From positions 186,001 through 250,000 of the forward strand of contig NZ_BDFE01000016.1 of the NCBI RefSeq assembly GCF_001748225.1: a stretch of 64,000 nt of DNA, written 5' to 3'. This DNA comes from Desulfoplanes formicivorans (GTDB taxonomy: Bacteria; Desulfobacterota; Desulfovibrionia; Desulfovibrionales; Desulfomicrobiaceae). The notes below the pieces were generated by a model. The model had not been told where the DNA came from, made no database searches, and saw only the letters and a list, made by a program, of their open reading frames with translations. Of the stretch, positions 8,910 through 17,977 are shown piece by piece; position 1 is the stretch's first letter, and every line of letters starts with the position of its first letter. The position numbers and the translations under genes are program-made.

Positions 8910-10022
8910 TCAGTCGCCCATAACCTTCTTTGATGTCTTACGGAAAAAATCCTTGACCTTTTCCATGGGTTTTTCCTGATCGAGTTTCTCGAATTCCCGA
9001 AGCAGTTCTTCCTGGCGTTTGGAAATGCGTTTCGGGGTGAGAACCTTGATTTCCACCAGAAGATCGCCCTTTTGCCCTGTGTTCAAATAGGGAATGCCCA
9101 TGGATGGAAGCCGCAGCACCGTGCCGCTTTGCGTTCCCTTGGGAATATCCATGGGAACGGGATCATCCAGAGTGGGTACTTCAATGCGAACCCCCAGGGT
9201 GGCCTGAACAAAGGTGATTTCTGCAGAGGTGATCAGATCCTGGCCCTGACGCTTGAAAACCTTGTCCTCTTCCACATAGATGACCACATACAAATCACCA
9301 TGTGGTCCTCCGTTGGAACCGGGTTCACCTTCTCCGCGCAGACGCAAGCGACTGCCGTTGTCCACTCCTGCAGGGATGCGTACGCTCAATTCCTTGTTGA
9401 CATTGACCTGTCCCCGCCCGCGGCACTTGGAACAGGGATGGGCAATGACCTCGCCACGACCATGGCAGACAGGACAGGCCACGGCAATGCGGAAAAAGCC
9501 CTGGCTCTGGTACACCTGGCCCTGGCCATTACAATGCCGACAGGTTTCAGGTGAGGTGCCCGGTTCGGCACCGCTTCCCGCACATTGGTCACAAACTTCC
9601 TTTTTGGGGATCTTGAGTTTGGCCTCCATGCCCTTGGCCGCATCCCGAAAGGAAATGGTCAGGTTGTACCGAAGATCCGCCCCTGCCTGGGGCCGTGGTC
9701 CCCTGCCGGAAGCTCCAAACCCGAAAATATCGCCGAAAATATCGCCAAAAGCGCTGAAAACGTCTTCCGTGGATTGGAAGCCCTCAAAACCGTTTCCGTT
9801 CATGCCGGCATGGCCAAACTGGTCATACCGTTGACGCTTGCCCTCATCCCGGAGGACTTCATAGGCCTCGGCGGCCTCCTTGAACATGGCCTCGGCTTCG
9901 GGATCATCCGGATTGCGATCAGGATGATACTTCAAGGCCAGTTTGCGATAGGCTTTTTTGATCGCATCTGCGGATGCGTCTTTGGGTACACCAAGGACCT
10001 CGTAATAATCCCTTTTGGACAT
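8910..10022 (-). CDS. dnaJ: Chaperone DnaJ (type I Hsp40)
   Basis: This is a 370-residue co-chaperone of DnaK. It has the J-domain with HPD near residue 33 (residues 1-70), a short G/F-rich linker with FGASGRG, the cysteine-rich domain with four CxxCxGxG-type repeats ([32 protein letters not shown]), then the substrate-binding C-terminal domains. All zinc ligands are present. It follows rpoZ and precedes moaC with almost no spacing, so the three are probably one operon; dnaK and grpE are not in the window. Confidence 0.98.
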   Translation of the reverse strand: MSKRDYYEVLGVPKDASADAIKKAYRKLALKYHPDRNPDDPEAEAMFKEAAEAYEVLRDEGKRQRYDQFGHAGMNGNGFEGFQSTEDVFSAFGDIFGDIFGFGASGRGPRPQAGADLRYNLTISFRDAAKGMEAKLKIPKKEVCDQCAGSGAEPGTSPETCRHCNGQGQVYQSQGFFRIAVACPVCHGRGEVIAHPCSKCRGRGQVNVNKELSVRIPAGVDNGSRLRLRGEGEPGSNGGPHGDLYVVIYVEEDKVFKRQGQDLITSAEITFVQATLGVRIEVPTLDDPVPMDIPKGTQSGTVLRLPSMGIPYLNTGQKGDLLVEIKVLTPKRISKRQEELLREFEKLDQEKPMEKVKDFFRKTSKKVMGD

Positions 10023-10036
10023 ATGCTTCCTCGCCC

Positions 10037-10237
10037 TTATTCCGGATCAGTAGTCTTGGCAGGACGAACCTTCCCGGCTGCGATCTCCCGCAAGGCCGTG
10101 ACAATTTCCTTGTTGTCACATTCGATCATTGGTCGGTAACCTTCCCGGTACTGCTTGACCCGCTCGATAGCCAACTGGCAAACCATGAATCGGTTGTTCA
10201 CCTTGGCAAGGCAATCTTCAACAGTAATTCTCGCCAT
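10037..10237 (-). CDS. rpoZ: RNA polymerase omega subunit
   Basis: This 66-residue protein starts [13 protein letters not shown] and continues with [15 protein letters not shown], the conserved omega fold that holds the beta-prime subunit. The next block, [16 protein letters not shown], matches the family helix. The start at 10237 is set by a strong AAGGGAGGT about 5 bases upstream; a longer in-frame ORF to 10315 lacks such a site. It is first gene of rpoZ-dnaJ-moaC and has a good promoter about 120 bases upstream. Confidence 0.95.
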   Translation of the reverse strand: MARITVEDCLAKVNNRFMVCQLAIERVKQYREGYRPMIECDNKEIVTALREIAAGKVRPAKTTDPE

Positions 10238-10356
10238 GCAACCTCCCTTGCAACGAGCAGCAGGACGTTTCTGGTGGCCCGCACACGGGTGATCACCACA
10301 AAAGCCGCACTGCATATTGGATATGCTGATTTAGATATTGACGTGGAAAACGAAAA

Positions 10357-10385
10357 AAAATAGGGGACAACGCTCCACTTGTCAA
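10357..10385 (-). promoter_or_regulatory. Sigma70-type promoter for rpoZ-dnaJ-moaC
   Basis: On the minus strand TTGACA (10385-10380) is followed after exactly 17 bases by TATTTT (10362-10357). It lies 120 bases upstream of the rpoZ start and points at it. This is one of the best promoter matches in the window. Confidence 0.6.
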
Positions 10386-10454
10386 CCGCAAACAGGTCCG
10401 GAACCAGCTCCAGACGTCTTGTGATCGACCCTGAAGAACGTCCTCCGGAAACCG

Positions 10455-10769
10455 CTAGTTCCCTGCAGGAATCGTGGCCGAGGCAACGGCCTTGGATATG
10501 TAGTCGCGAATATTGTCAGGGCTGAGTCCCGGCAGAAAAAGGGCCTCCTTGGGGCATGTTGCCTGGCAGACCCCGCATCCCTTGCACAGGCGGGGATGAA
10601 CAAAAACAACCTTCTTGCCCGGTCGGTTCCTGTTGGGCACAATTTCAAGCGCATTTGTAGGACAGGTATCAACACACATGGAACACCCATCGCATCGATC
10701 ACGGTCTATGTGGATGACCTGATCCTGGGATACATCAGAAAACACATCATCATTGACAACAAATTCCAT
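10455..10769 (-). CDS. Ferredoxin-like protein with two 4Fe-4S clusters
   Basis: This 104-residue protein carries two cluster motifs, CDGCSMCVDTCP and CKGCGVCQATCP, each a full CxxCxxCxxxCP. It should carry electrons in the cytoplasm, as no signal peptide is seen. The start at 10769 is chosen because GGAG stands 8 bases upstream; an in-frame start at 10823 would add 18 residues without a clear site. The N-terminal 20 residues (EFVVNDDVFSDV) are acidic. The partner enzyme is unknown. The neighbour ttcA is divergent; TtcA itself is a 4Fe-4S enzyme, so a link is possible but unproven. Confidence 0.85.
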   Translation of the reverse strand: MEFVVNDDVFSDVSQDQVIHIDRDRCDGCSMCVDTCPTNALEIVPNRNRPGKKVVFVHPRLCKGCGVCQATCPKEALFLPGLSPDNIRDYISKAVASATIPAGN

Positions 10770-11009
10770 GTCATTTCTCCAAGCCTCTAAAATATTTTTT
10801 CCACGAACCCTCTGTGGCACCAACCGGCTCCGGAGTTGTCGCCCAAACAGCCCGATATTACCCTGTCCGTTCCATGCCCAACATCCTCAACCTGCCGATT
10901 TCATTGAAATGGTGATTGAACGACCCGGCCTGTAACAGACAACACGCAATACCGTAAAGACATAACGAGACATGGGCAAAAGTCAATGGCCCCTACAACG
11001 AGACACGTC

Positions 11010-11759
11010 ATGCTCAAACGCAGAAACCTCACCTTTGCCCAACGAAGCTGTATCGGCAAAAGCGGAAAGATCATCCAGCAAACCGGCATGCTGCACCAAG
11101 GCGCCCGCGTGGGCGTGGCCGTTTCAGGCGGCAAGGACAGCTGGGTTATGCTTCAGGCCCTTCGCATGCGCCAGAAAATCCTTCCCTATCCGTTCGAAAT
11201 CATGGCCCTGCATCTCAACCCCGGATTCGACCCCAGGGACCATGCCCCCCTGCACCAATGGCTGGCAAAGCACAACATTCCCGCCCACATCGAGCTCACC
11301 GACTACGGTCCCCGGGCCCACTCGCCGGAAAACAGAAAAAAATCCCCCTGCTTTTTCTGTTCCTGGTTTCGGCGCAAACATCTTTTTGACCTGTGCAGAC
11401 GCTACCGGTTGACCCACCTGGCCCTCGGGCACACAAGCGACGACCTGGTCCAGACCTTTTTCATGAACCTGTTCAAGACAGGCAAGGTCGCGGGTCTCTC
11501 CCCCAGGGAACAATATTTTGACGGTCGTCTCGTTCTGATTCGCCCCATGCTCCTTTTGGATGAAAAAACCATCGCCACTGCAGCCAGACAATGGAAATTC
11601 CCGATCACGACCACATCATGTCCCTCGGCAGGCACGACCCAGCGGAGCCGGACCGGGGAGTGGCTCAAGGAACTTACACGCAAAGATCCAACCCTCAAAA
11701 AAAATATTTTCAATGGATTGCGCCGATGGCAACTTGACGAAACAGCAAAGTTTTCTTAG
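11010..11759 (+). CDS. ttcA: tRNA 2-thiocytidine synthetase TtcA-like protein
   Basis: This is a PP-loop ATPase of about 249 residues of the TtcA/TtuA group that thiolates tRNA. It shows the PP-loop VSGGKDSWVML near residue 43, then CFFCSWFRRK supplying a CxxC for the Fe-S cluster, and LGHTSDDLVQTFFMNL. A further Cys in TTSCPSAG would complete the cluster ligands. Start 11010 gives the usual N-terminus (LKRRNLTFAQR); an in-frame ATG at 10986 is also possible. TtcA proper modifies cytidine 32; related proteins act on other positions, so the exact target is inferred. Confidence 0.85.
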   Translation: MLKRRNLTFAQRSCIGKSGKIIQQTGMLHQGARVGVAVSGGKDSWVMLQALRMRQKILPYPFEIMALHLNPGFDPRDHAPLHQWLAKHNIPAHIELTDYGPRAHSPENRKKSPCFFCSWFRRKHLFDLCRRYRLTHLALGHTSDDLVQTFFMNLFKTGKVAGLSPREQYFDGRLVLIRPMLLLDEKTIATAARQWKFPITTTSCPSAGTTQRSRTGEWLKELTRKDPTLKKNIFNGLRRWQLDETAKFS

Positions 11760-11845
11760 CCACCACTATCCAATGCACGATGGGAGGTTGATGATTCCGC
11801 TTTCCCTTTTTTCCGCGTGCCATAAAAAAACCCCAAGGCGACATC

Positions 11846-12754
11846 ATGCTCATGGACAAGTATAAAATAGTCATTTTTCATGGAACAAAAGGATCATGCC
11901 GCCAAATTTCCTGCAGCAAATGGTTCCTCATGTTTCTGATTGTCTTCATCACGGGGCTGCTGGGGAGCAATTTCTATCTCTATCGCCATTGGTCAAAAGC
12001 TCGTCATTGTCAGCGCCAGTTGGCTGCGGTAACCAAAGAAAATCGAGAACAAAAAATCCAACTTGCCAGCTTCAGCAGTAAATTCAAAAAGATGGCTGAA
12101 GATATCAACCGTCTCCAGGAATTCAACACACGCATTCGGGTCATGGTCGATCTTGATCATCCCTCCTTTGAAAATAGCATGACCGGTCTTGGCGGTCCCC
12201 GCAGCAAGGATTTGGACAACGAATTCTTTCCCCTGTACCAGACAGAACGTTTGGCAAGAAGGATGCATTCCTTCATTGATCAATTGTCAACCAATGCCAA
12301 GCTCGAAGAACTACGCCAACAGGAAATCATTTCCATCATCCAGAAAAAGGAAGACATTCTGGCCCGGACACCTTCCATCTGGCCCACCAAGGGATGGCTG
12401 ACCTCCAAATTCGGATACCGTAAATCCCCGTTCACGGGTCAGCGGGAATTCCACAAAGGACTGGACATTTCGGCTCCCAAGGGAACGCCCATCTACGCAA
12501 GCGCCGAAGGCAAGGTTGTCATGGTCCACCGGACGCATGGCTATGGCAAAAATATCCTGATTGACCATGCCAACGGCATTGTCACCCGCTATGCCCACTT
12601 GAGTAAATACGCTGTCAAAAAAGGGGACCGGGTCAAACGTGGCCAACTCATTGCTTATGTGGGTAATACCGGTCGCAGTACGGGTCCTCATCTTCACTAT
12701 GAAGTCCGTGTCAACGGCGTCCCCGTCAATCCGCTCCGCTATATTCTTGACTGA
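11846..12754 (+). CDS. Membrane-anchored M23 (LytM-type) metallopeptidase
   Basis: This 302-residue envelope protein has one N-terminal TM segment (residues 27-45), a coiled-coil-like region (55-95 and 140-170), then an M23 domain from about 190. The catalytic and zinc residues are present: FHKGLDIS gives the His and Asp, and GPHLHYEV gives the HxH pair. It should cut peptidoglycan peptide bridges or activate an amidase. AAGG lies about 8 bases upstream of the ATG; ATG 11852 is an alternative. It immediately precedes the flagellar operon, so a role in making room for the flagellum or in cell division is possible. Confidence 0.9.
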   Translation: MLMDKYKIVIFHGTKGSCRQISCSKWFLMFLIVFITGLLGSNFYLYRHWSKARHCQRQLAAVTKENREQKIQLASFSSKFKKMAEDINRLQEFNTRIRVMVDLDHPSFENSMTGLGGPRSKDLDNEFFPLYQTERLARRMHSFIDQLSTNAKLEELRQQEIISIIQKKEDILARTPSIWPTKGWLTSKFGYRKSPFTGQREFHKGLDISAPKGTPIYASAEGKVVMVHRTHGYGKNILIDHANGIVTRYAHLSKYAVKKGDRVKRGQLIAYVGNTGRSTGPHLHYEVRVNGVPVNPLRYILD

Positions 12755-12803
12755 TCCCGCCCGCCATACATCTTTATGGTCCATGAATTGCTAATATAAA
12801 TCC

Positions 12804-13577
12804 ATGGACCTTTTTCATTTTGACCCCCTAGCGATTCTGAGCTTTCTGCTCACGCTTTTCCGCATCAGTCTCCTTGTTTTTCTATTGCCGTTTTTCGGGG
12901 GCGATGGCGTACCCACGTTGGTCAAGGGAGCCTTGTGTCTTCTTCTCAGCTTTGCCTTGTGGCCGACATTGTCCTTTTCCGGCATCACTTTTCCGGCGCA
13001 TCCTTTTTCCATTGCGCTGATGATCGGTTCCGAGATCCTGCTTGGCCTGACCATTGGCCTTGTCATCAGATTTCTGTTTGCTGCCATTCAGACCGGCGGT
13101 ATGCTCATCGGCTTTCAGATGGGCTTTTCCATGGTCAATGTGGTTGATCCGGACAGTGGTGTTTCTGAATCGGTCACCGCGCACTTTTTGTACATGATTG
13201 CCCTTATGACCTTCCTGTCCATCAACGGTCACCTGTATCTTCTGAAGGCTTTGGCCCTGAGTTTCAAGTTCATCCCCCCAGGGGGCATGGTCATCACCCC
13301 TCAAATGTACAAAGGCATCCTCTCTTTTTCAGGTCAAATTTTTGTCCTTGCCATCAAAATCGCAAGCCCGGTGATGATCGCCATTTTTCTGGTGGACCTG
13401 GCCCTGGCCCTTATTTCCCGAGCTGCGCCCCAGATGAACGTGCTCATTGTGGGGTTCCCCATCAAGATTGCTGTCGGCTTCCTGTTCCTGGGCGTCCTCT
13501 TTACCATCGTGTCCATGCTGTTGAACGATTTTGTCGCCACCATCGGCCCGGCCTATCACCGCCTTCTCGCGCCCTGA
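12804..13577 (+). CDS. fliR: Flagellar type III export protein FliR
   Basis: This 257-residue integral membrane protein has six hydrophobic segments. It shows the FliR family features RISLLVFLLPFFGGDGVP near the start and GGMLIGFQMGFSMVNVVDP in the middle. FliR forms the export gate with FliP and FliQ and contacts FlhB, which follows 44 bases later. No Shine-Dalgarno is seen; a TAATAT hexamer lies 7 bases before the ATG. It is first of a run of flagellar genes all on the plus strand. Confidence 0.96.
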   Translation: MDLFHFDPLAILSFLLTLFRISLLVFLLPFFGGDGVPTLVKGALCLLLSFALWPTLSFSGITFPAHPFSIALMIGSEILLGLTIGLVIRFLFAAIQTGGMLIGFQMGFSMVNVVDPDSGVSESVTAHFLYMIALMTFLSINGHLYLLKALALSFKFIPPGGMVITPQMYKGILSFSGQIFVLAIKIASPVMIAIFLVDLALALISRAAPQMNVLIVGFPIKIAVGFLFLGVLFTIVSMLLNDFVATIGPAYHRLLAP

Positions 13578-13621
13578 CCATTTTCTTTGCGGCGCAGGGC
13601 ATTCCCTAAATCCCAGACATC

Positions 13622-14683
13622 ATGCCCCAGAAAGACCCGAGCAAAACAGAAAAAGCCACTCCCAAACGAAGAAAAAAAGCACGGGAGGAGGGAAATGTTC
13701 CCAAGAGCCAGGAACTTTCCAAGTCCGTGCTTCTCATAGGCGGCGTGCTCGCTCTTTATGTGACCATCGGATTTTACTATCAGCAGATCAGTTCGCTCAT
13801 GCGCTGGTTCCTGGGTCCGGGCATGCAGACATCGTTCACCCAAGGCAATGTCTATAATATGTTCATTCAGGTGAGCAAAGCCCTGGCCATGATGCTCCTG
13901 CCCACCCTGCTCTTTCTGGCTCTGATCTCCTTTCTGGTCATGCGCCTCCAGGTGGGCCAGCTGTGGTCCTCCAAAATCCTCAAGCCCAAATTCAAATTCA
14001 ACCTGCTTCAGGGCATCAAGCGGATGTTCTTTGATGTCCAGACCATTGCCCGCCTGCTCAAAAGTATTCTCATGGCTGCGGCCGTAGCCGTGGCCCCTTA
14101 CCTGATACTCAAGAGTGAATTCTTCAAGCTCGCGCCCCTCTTCTACCAGCCCCCCGAAGCCATTGCCGTTCACATGCTTTCGGTGGGAGCCAAAATGGCC
14201 CTTTATGCCCTAGTTCCTATGACCATCATCGGCATCGGCGACCTCATCTACACCCGATGGGATTACGAACAGAACCTCAAGATGACCAAAGACGAGATCA
14301 AGGACGAACACAAGCAGGCCGAAGGCGATCCCAAGATCAAAAATCAACAGAAGCAAAAAATGCTCGCGGTGTCCCGGCAGCGGATGATGCAAAAAGTGCC
14401 CGAGGCAGACGTGATTATCACCAACCCGACCCACTTGGCACTGGCCATCAGATACAAGCCATCGGAAGCACCAGCCCCCCTGATCCTGGCCAAAGGAGCC
14501 GACCGGGTAGCCCAACGCATCAAGGACATTGCCCGTGAACACGGGATCCCCATCAGGGAGAACAAGCCCCTGGCACGTGCCTTGTATAAAACCGTCGAGG
14601 TCGGGGACATGATCCCGGAAGAAATGTTCCAGGCGGTAGCGGCTATCCTCGCCCAGGTCTATAGCGCCAGGAACCGCAACTGA
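13622..14683 (+). CDS. flhB: Flagellar export switch protein FlhB
   Basis: This 353-residue export apparatus protein has a basic N-terminus (KTEKATPKRRKKAREEG), four TM segments between about 30 and 210, and a cytoplasmic C-domain. The C-domain holds the self-cleavage site NPTH at residues 268-271, which switches export from rod-hook to filament substrates. All features of a working FlhB are present. No clear Shine-Dalgarno precedes the ATG. It lies between fliR and flhA, as in Desulfovibrio-type operons. Confidence 0.97.
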   Translation: MPQKDPSKTEKATPKRRKKAREEGNVPKSQELSKSVLLIGGVLALYVTIGFYYQQISSLMRWFLGPGMQTSFTQGNVYNMFIQVSKALAMMLLPTLLFLALISFLVMRLQVGQLWSSKILKPKFKFNLLQGIKRMFFDVQTIARLLKSILMAAAVAVAPYLILKSEFFKLAPLFYQPPEAIAVHMLSVGAKMALYALVPMTIIGIGDLIYTRWDYEQNLKMTKDEIKDEHKQAEGDPKIKNQQKQKMLAVSRQRMMQKVPEADVIITNPTHLALAIRYKPSEAPAPLILAKGADRVAQRIKDIAREHGIPIRENKPLARALYKTVEVGDMIPEEMFQAVAAILAQVYSARNRN

Positions 14684-14724
14684 TCCGACAGGTTCGAACC
14701 TCCAGCACACACAACGTCAAATAT

Positions 14725-16827
14725 ATGGCAACAGCAAACCCTTCCTTCAAGATTGATTACGCCAAATTTGCCAAGCAGGGTGACCTTCTGCTGGCCGGCG
14801 GCGTGGTGGTCATCCTCTTCGTCATGCTCATCCCCATGCCGACGATGGTCCTTGACGTCCTGCTGGCCTTCAACATCTCGTTTGCCCTGGTCATTCTGGT
14901 CACCTCCATGTTTCTCAAGTCACCTTTGGAATTCTCCATTTTTCCCTCCCTGCTGCTGGTGACCACCCTGCTTCGCCTGGGTCTCAACATCGCCACAACC
15001 CGGGTCATCTTGCTCCACGGCAGCGAAGGAACGGCCTCGGCCGGCAAGGTCATCCAGGCCTTTGGGCAATTTGTGGTCGGTGGCAATTACGTGGTGGGTG
15101 TGGTCATCTTCCTCATTCTCTTCGCCTTGAACAAAATGGTCATCACCAAAGGCACCACCAGAATCGCCGAAGTGGCGGCCAGATTCACCCTGGACGCCAT
15201 GCCGGGCAAGCAGATGTCCATTGAGGCTGATCTCAATTCCGGCCTGATTACCGAGGAAGAAGCCAAGAACCAACGCAACGACATCCGACGGGAAGCTGAC
15301 TTCTACGGAGCCATGGACGGTGCGGGTAAGTTTGTCGAAGGGGATGTCATGGCCGGCATGCTCATCACGGCCATCAACATTATCGGCGGGCTGTTCATCG
15401 GTGTTCTCCAACAGGACATGTCCTGGATGGATGCGGCACAAACCTACACCCTCCTGACCATTGGTGACGGTCTTGTCTCCACCATCCCGTCCATCATCAT
15501 TTCCACATCTGCAGGCATCATTGTCAGCCGGGCCGCTGCCAGCGCCAAGATGGGCGAAGAATTCATTGCTCAGCTGACTTACCAGCCACGTGCTCTGCGC
15601 CTGGTTGCAGGCGTATTGCTCCTGTTCGCCCTGGTTCCGGGCATGCCCACCGTGGCCTTTCTGGTGATTGCCAGCGCTCTGTTCGTGCTGGCCCGGATAG
15701 GACCGGATTCCAAGGCGGCCGAGGAAGCCGAGGCCAAAGCCAAGGCCAAGGCAAAACCGAGTCTCGACAGCCCCGAAGAGGTCAGGTCACTGCTGCCTCT
15801 GGACATCATGGAACTGGAAGTGGGATACGGCCTCATCCCCCTTGTGGACGAAGAGCAAAACGGCAACCTGCTTGCACGCATCAGGTCCATTCGTCGCCAG
15901 TTTGCCCTGGACATGGGGGTCATAATCCCGTCCCTGCACCTGCGTGACAACCTGGAATTGAAACCCGGGGAATATGCCCTGCTCATCAAGGGCAACAGAG
16001 TGGGACAGGCCGAGATTCTCATCGATCATCTTCTGGCCATGGATCCGGGCGATGCCAAGCACAAGATCAAGGGCATTGAAACCCTGGAACCCGCCTTCAA
16101 CCTGCCTGCCGTCTGGGTGCCGGAAAGTCGGAAAGAGGAAGCCATGGTTGCCGGTTATACGGTGGTGGATCCCTCTACGGTCATAGCCACGCATTTAACA
16201 GAGATCTTCCGACGCAATCTCCACGAATTCCTGGGACGTCAGGAAGTCCAAAACCTGCTTGACAATGTGGCCCAACGATCACCCAAGGCCGTGGAAGAAC
16301 TTGTTCCTGGAACCCTGACCCTGGGGGCCGTGCAAAAGGTCTTGCAGAACCTGGTACGCGAAAATATCTCCATCAGGGATATGCTGACCATTGTCGAAGC
16401 CCTGGCTGATTTCGGTCAAAGCATCAAGGATCCCGATCAGCTCACGGAATTTGTTCGCCAACGCCTAGCCCGAACCATTGTCAAACCCTATATCGGCCCG
16501 CAAAGCGGGACTCTTTCCATCATCAATCTGGGTGCGGATATTGAACAGGAATTCCAGTCCAGTCTCCGTCAAACCGATCAGGGTACGTTTCTGGCCATGG
16601 ATCCGGGCATGGCCCAGAAAATCATCAAGGCCATCAACCAGGCTGCTGAAAACGCCGTGGCCGCCGATGGTCAGCCTGTTTTGCTCACAAGTCCGCAGAC
16701 ACGGCCACACCTTGCACAACTTGTTACCAGATTCATTCCGACCCTTCCTGTCATTTCCCAGGCTGAGATTCCCGCCGAAATCCGGCTGGAATCCCTTGCA
16801 ACCGTGAGTCTGAACAATGCACGTTAA
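14725..16827 (+). CDS. flhA: Flagellar export gate protein FlhA
   Basis: This 700-residue protein has eight TM helices in the first 330 residues and a large cytoplasmic C-domain that forms a nonameric ring docking chaperone-substrate complexes. The cytoplasmic loop between TM helices 4 and 5 carries the conserved FHIPEP-type block, here RFTLDAMPGKQMSIEADLNS. The length is standard. Its last 11 bases overlap flhF. The start has no obvious Shine-Dalgarno; the leader is C/A-rich. Confidence 0.98.
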   Translation: MATANPSFKIDYAKFAKQGDLLLAGGVVVILFVMLIPMPTMVLDVLLAFNISFALVILVTSMFLKSPLEFSIFPSLLLVTTLLRLGLNIATTRVILLHGSEGTASAGKVIQAFGQFVVGGNYVVGVVIFLILFALNKMVITKGTTRIAEVAARFTLDAMPGKQMSIEADLNSGLITEEEAKNQRNDIRREADFYGAMDGAGKFVEGDVMAGMLITAINIIGGLFIGVLQQDMSWMDAAQTYTLLTIGDGLVSTIPSIIISTSAGIIVSRAAASAKMGEEFIAQLTYQPRALRLVAGVLLLFALVPGMPTVAFLVIASALFVLARIGPDSKAAEEAEAKAKAKAKPSLDSPEEVRSLLPLDIMELEVGYGLIPLVDEEQNGNLLARIRSIRRQFALDMGVIIPSLHLRDNLELKPGEYALLIKGNRVGQAEILIDHLLAMDPGDAKHKIKGIETLEPAFNLPAVWVPESRKEEAMVAGYTVVDPSTVIATHLTEIFRRNLHEFLGRQEVQNLLDNVAQRSPKAVEELVPGTLTLGAVQKVLQNLVRENISIRDMLTIVEALADFGQSIKDPDQLTEFVRQRLARTIVKPYIGPQSGTLSIINLGADIEQEFQSSLRQTDQGTFLAMDPGMAQKIIKAINQAAENAVAADGQPVLLTSPQTRPHLAQLVTRFIPTLPVISQAEIPAEIRLESLATVSLNNAR

Positions 16828-17878
16828 AACCTATCAGGGCACAACAACCAGCGAGGTCATGGCCGAAATCAAACAGGATCTCGGTCCTGACGCCGTTATC
16901 CTGAGTTCGCAAACCAAAACCGTGAACGGCTGCAAAATCTGTGAAATCATGGCCGCCCTTGAAAGCGATCCCGGCGCCCAAACCAATGGGAATCCTTTGC
17001 CTACCGTCGATCAGCCACCCTTTGACTGGCAGACCATGCAAAGGGAATGGATGGAGCTTCGCGAGCAATGTCTGAGCGTTCTGCGTCCGAAAATGGACCT
17101 GGAGCTGCTCCCCTCCAAACACCGCCAGGTCATCCGATATCTGGACAAGGAAGGGGTTTCTTCTCCGTGTTTGTTTACCATCTGGAAACGACTGGTCGAA
17201 AACGCCGATCGTTCGGCCTTGCGTGTTCTCGGCGACCTCCTTCCCATTACCGCATGGAAGACAAAAGCCCCCCAAAACACAGTGCACGCCCTGACCGGAC
17301 CCTACGGATGCGGCAAGACCAGTACTCTCCTTAGAATGGCACTAGGCGTGAAAAAGCATAACCCTTCGGCACGAATCTGTATTGCCAATGGGGATCACTA
17401 CCATAGCAAAGGGCGACTTTTTCTCAAACATTATGCAGATATATCAGGTTTTTTCTACCGAGATCTCACAACGGATGCCGACTGGAGAGAGATTATCGAA
17501 CATAAAGCCCAGTACGATACCGTGCTCATCGACCTTCCGGGCCTGAACAAAGGGCAATCCATGGCCGCATGGATGGAGGCCGAATGCCCGGGCATCAGCA
17601 GTGCCATCAGGTATCATCTCGTCCTCAGCCCTCTGTACGCATCGTCCCAACAAACCGCGTTCGTCAACCGCTTCCGCATGCCCAACACAACCAGCATCAT
17701 CTGGACGAAGCTCGACGAAGCATGTACATTCGGTGACCTCGTGAGTCAGAGTTATGCCACGGGATTGCCCATCTCGCTCTTTTCCTTTGGTCCTGGCATC
17801 AGAAACACCATTGCCGAAGCATCTCACAAGGATGTATGGCGATTGCTTTTTAAACACCAACTTCCAGCGGCCCGATGA
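16817..17878 (+). CDS. flhF: FlhF-like SRP-family protein with degenerate GTPase motifs
   Basis: FlhF, with FlhG, sets where flagella form. This 353-residue homologue has the family N-terminus (VKTYQGTTTSEVMAEIKQDLG), a Gln/Glu-rich linker and an NG domain. G1 is GPYGCGKTS (161-169, normally GPTGVGKTT) and G4 is TKLDE (297-301), both usable. The G2 region, normally DxYRIGA, reads DHYHSKGR. G3, normally DTAGR, reads DLPGL (239-243). Nucleotide binding may persist but hydrolysis is doubtful. Identity is firm from position between flhA and flhG; activity is an open question. It overlaps flhA by 11 bases. Confidence 0.9.
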   Translation: MHVKTYQGTTTSEVMAEIKQDLGPDAVILSSQTKTVNGCKICEIMAALESDPGAQTNGNPLPTVDQPPFDWQTMQREWMELREQCLSVLRPKMDLELLPSKHRQVIRYLDKEGVSSPCLFTIWKRLVENADRSALRVLGDLLPITAWKTKAPQNTVHALTGPYGCGKTSTLLRMALGVKKHNPSARICIANGDHYHSKGRLFLKHYADISGFFYRDLTTDADWREIIEHKAQYDTVLIDLPGLNKGQSMAAWMEAECPGISSAIRYHLVLSPLYASSQQTAFVNRFRMPNTTSIIWTKLDEACTFGDLVSQSYATGLPISLFSFGPGIRNTIAEASHKDVWRLLFKHQLPAAR

Positions 17879-17977
17879 TACCAATCAACCCATTAACCCA
17901 ACACTTATTCCATCAACCCCTGGAGCCCTCATACTCCCATGCAGCGCTCGCCAATACCACGCACAAGGAATCCTGAC

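Noticed and set aside
10370-10450. tRNA or small RNA between rpoZ and the ferredoxin gene
   Set aside because: No cloverleaf or conserved T-loop is seen; the region is explained by the rpoZ promoter.
16817-17878. flhF as a pseudogene
   Set aside because: The frame is intact over 353 residues, overlaps flhA and keeps G1 and G4; only specific motifs have changed.
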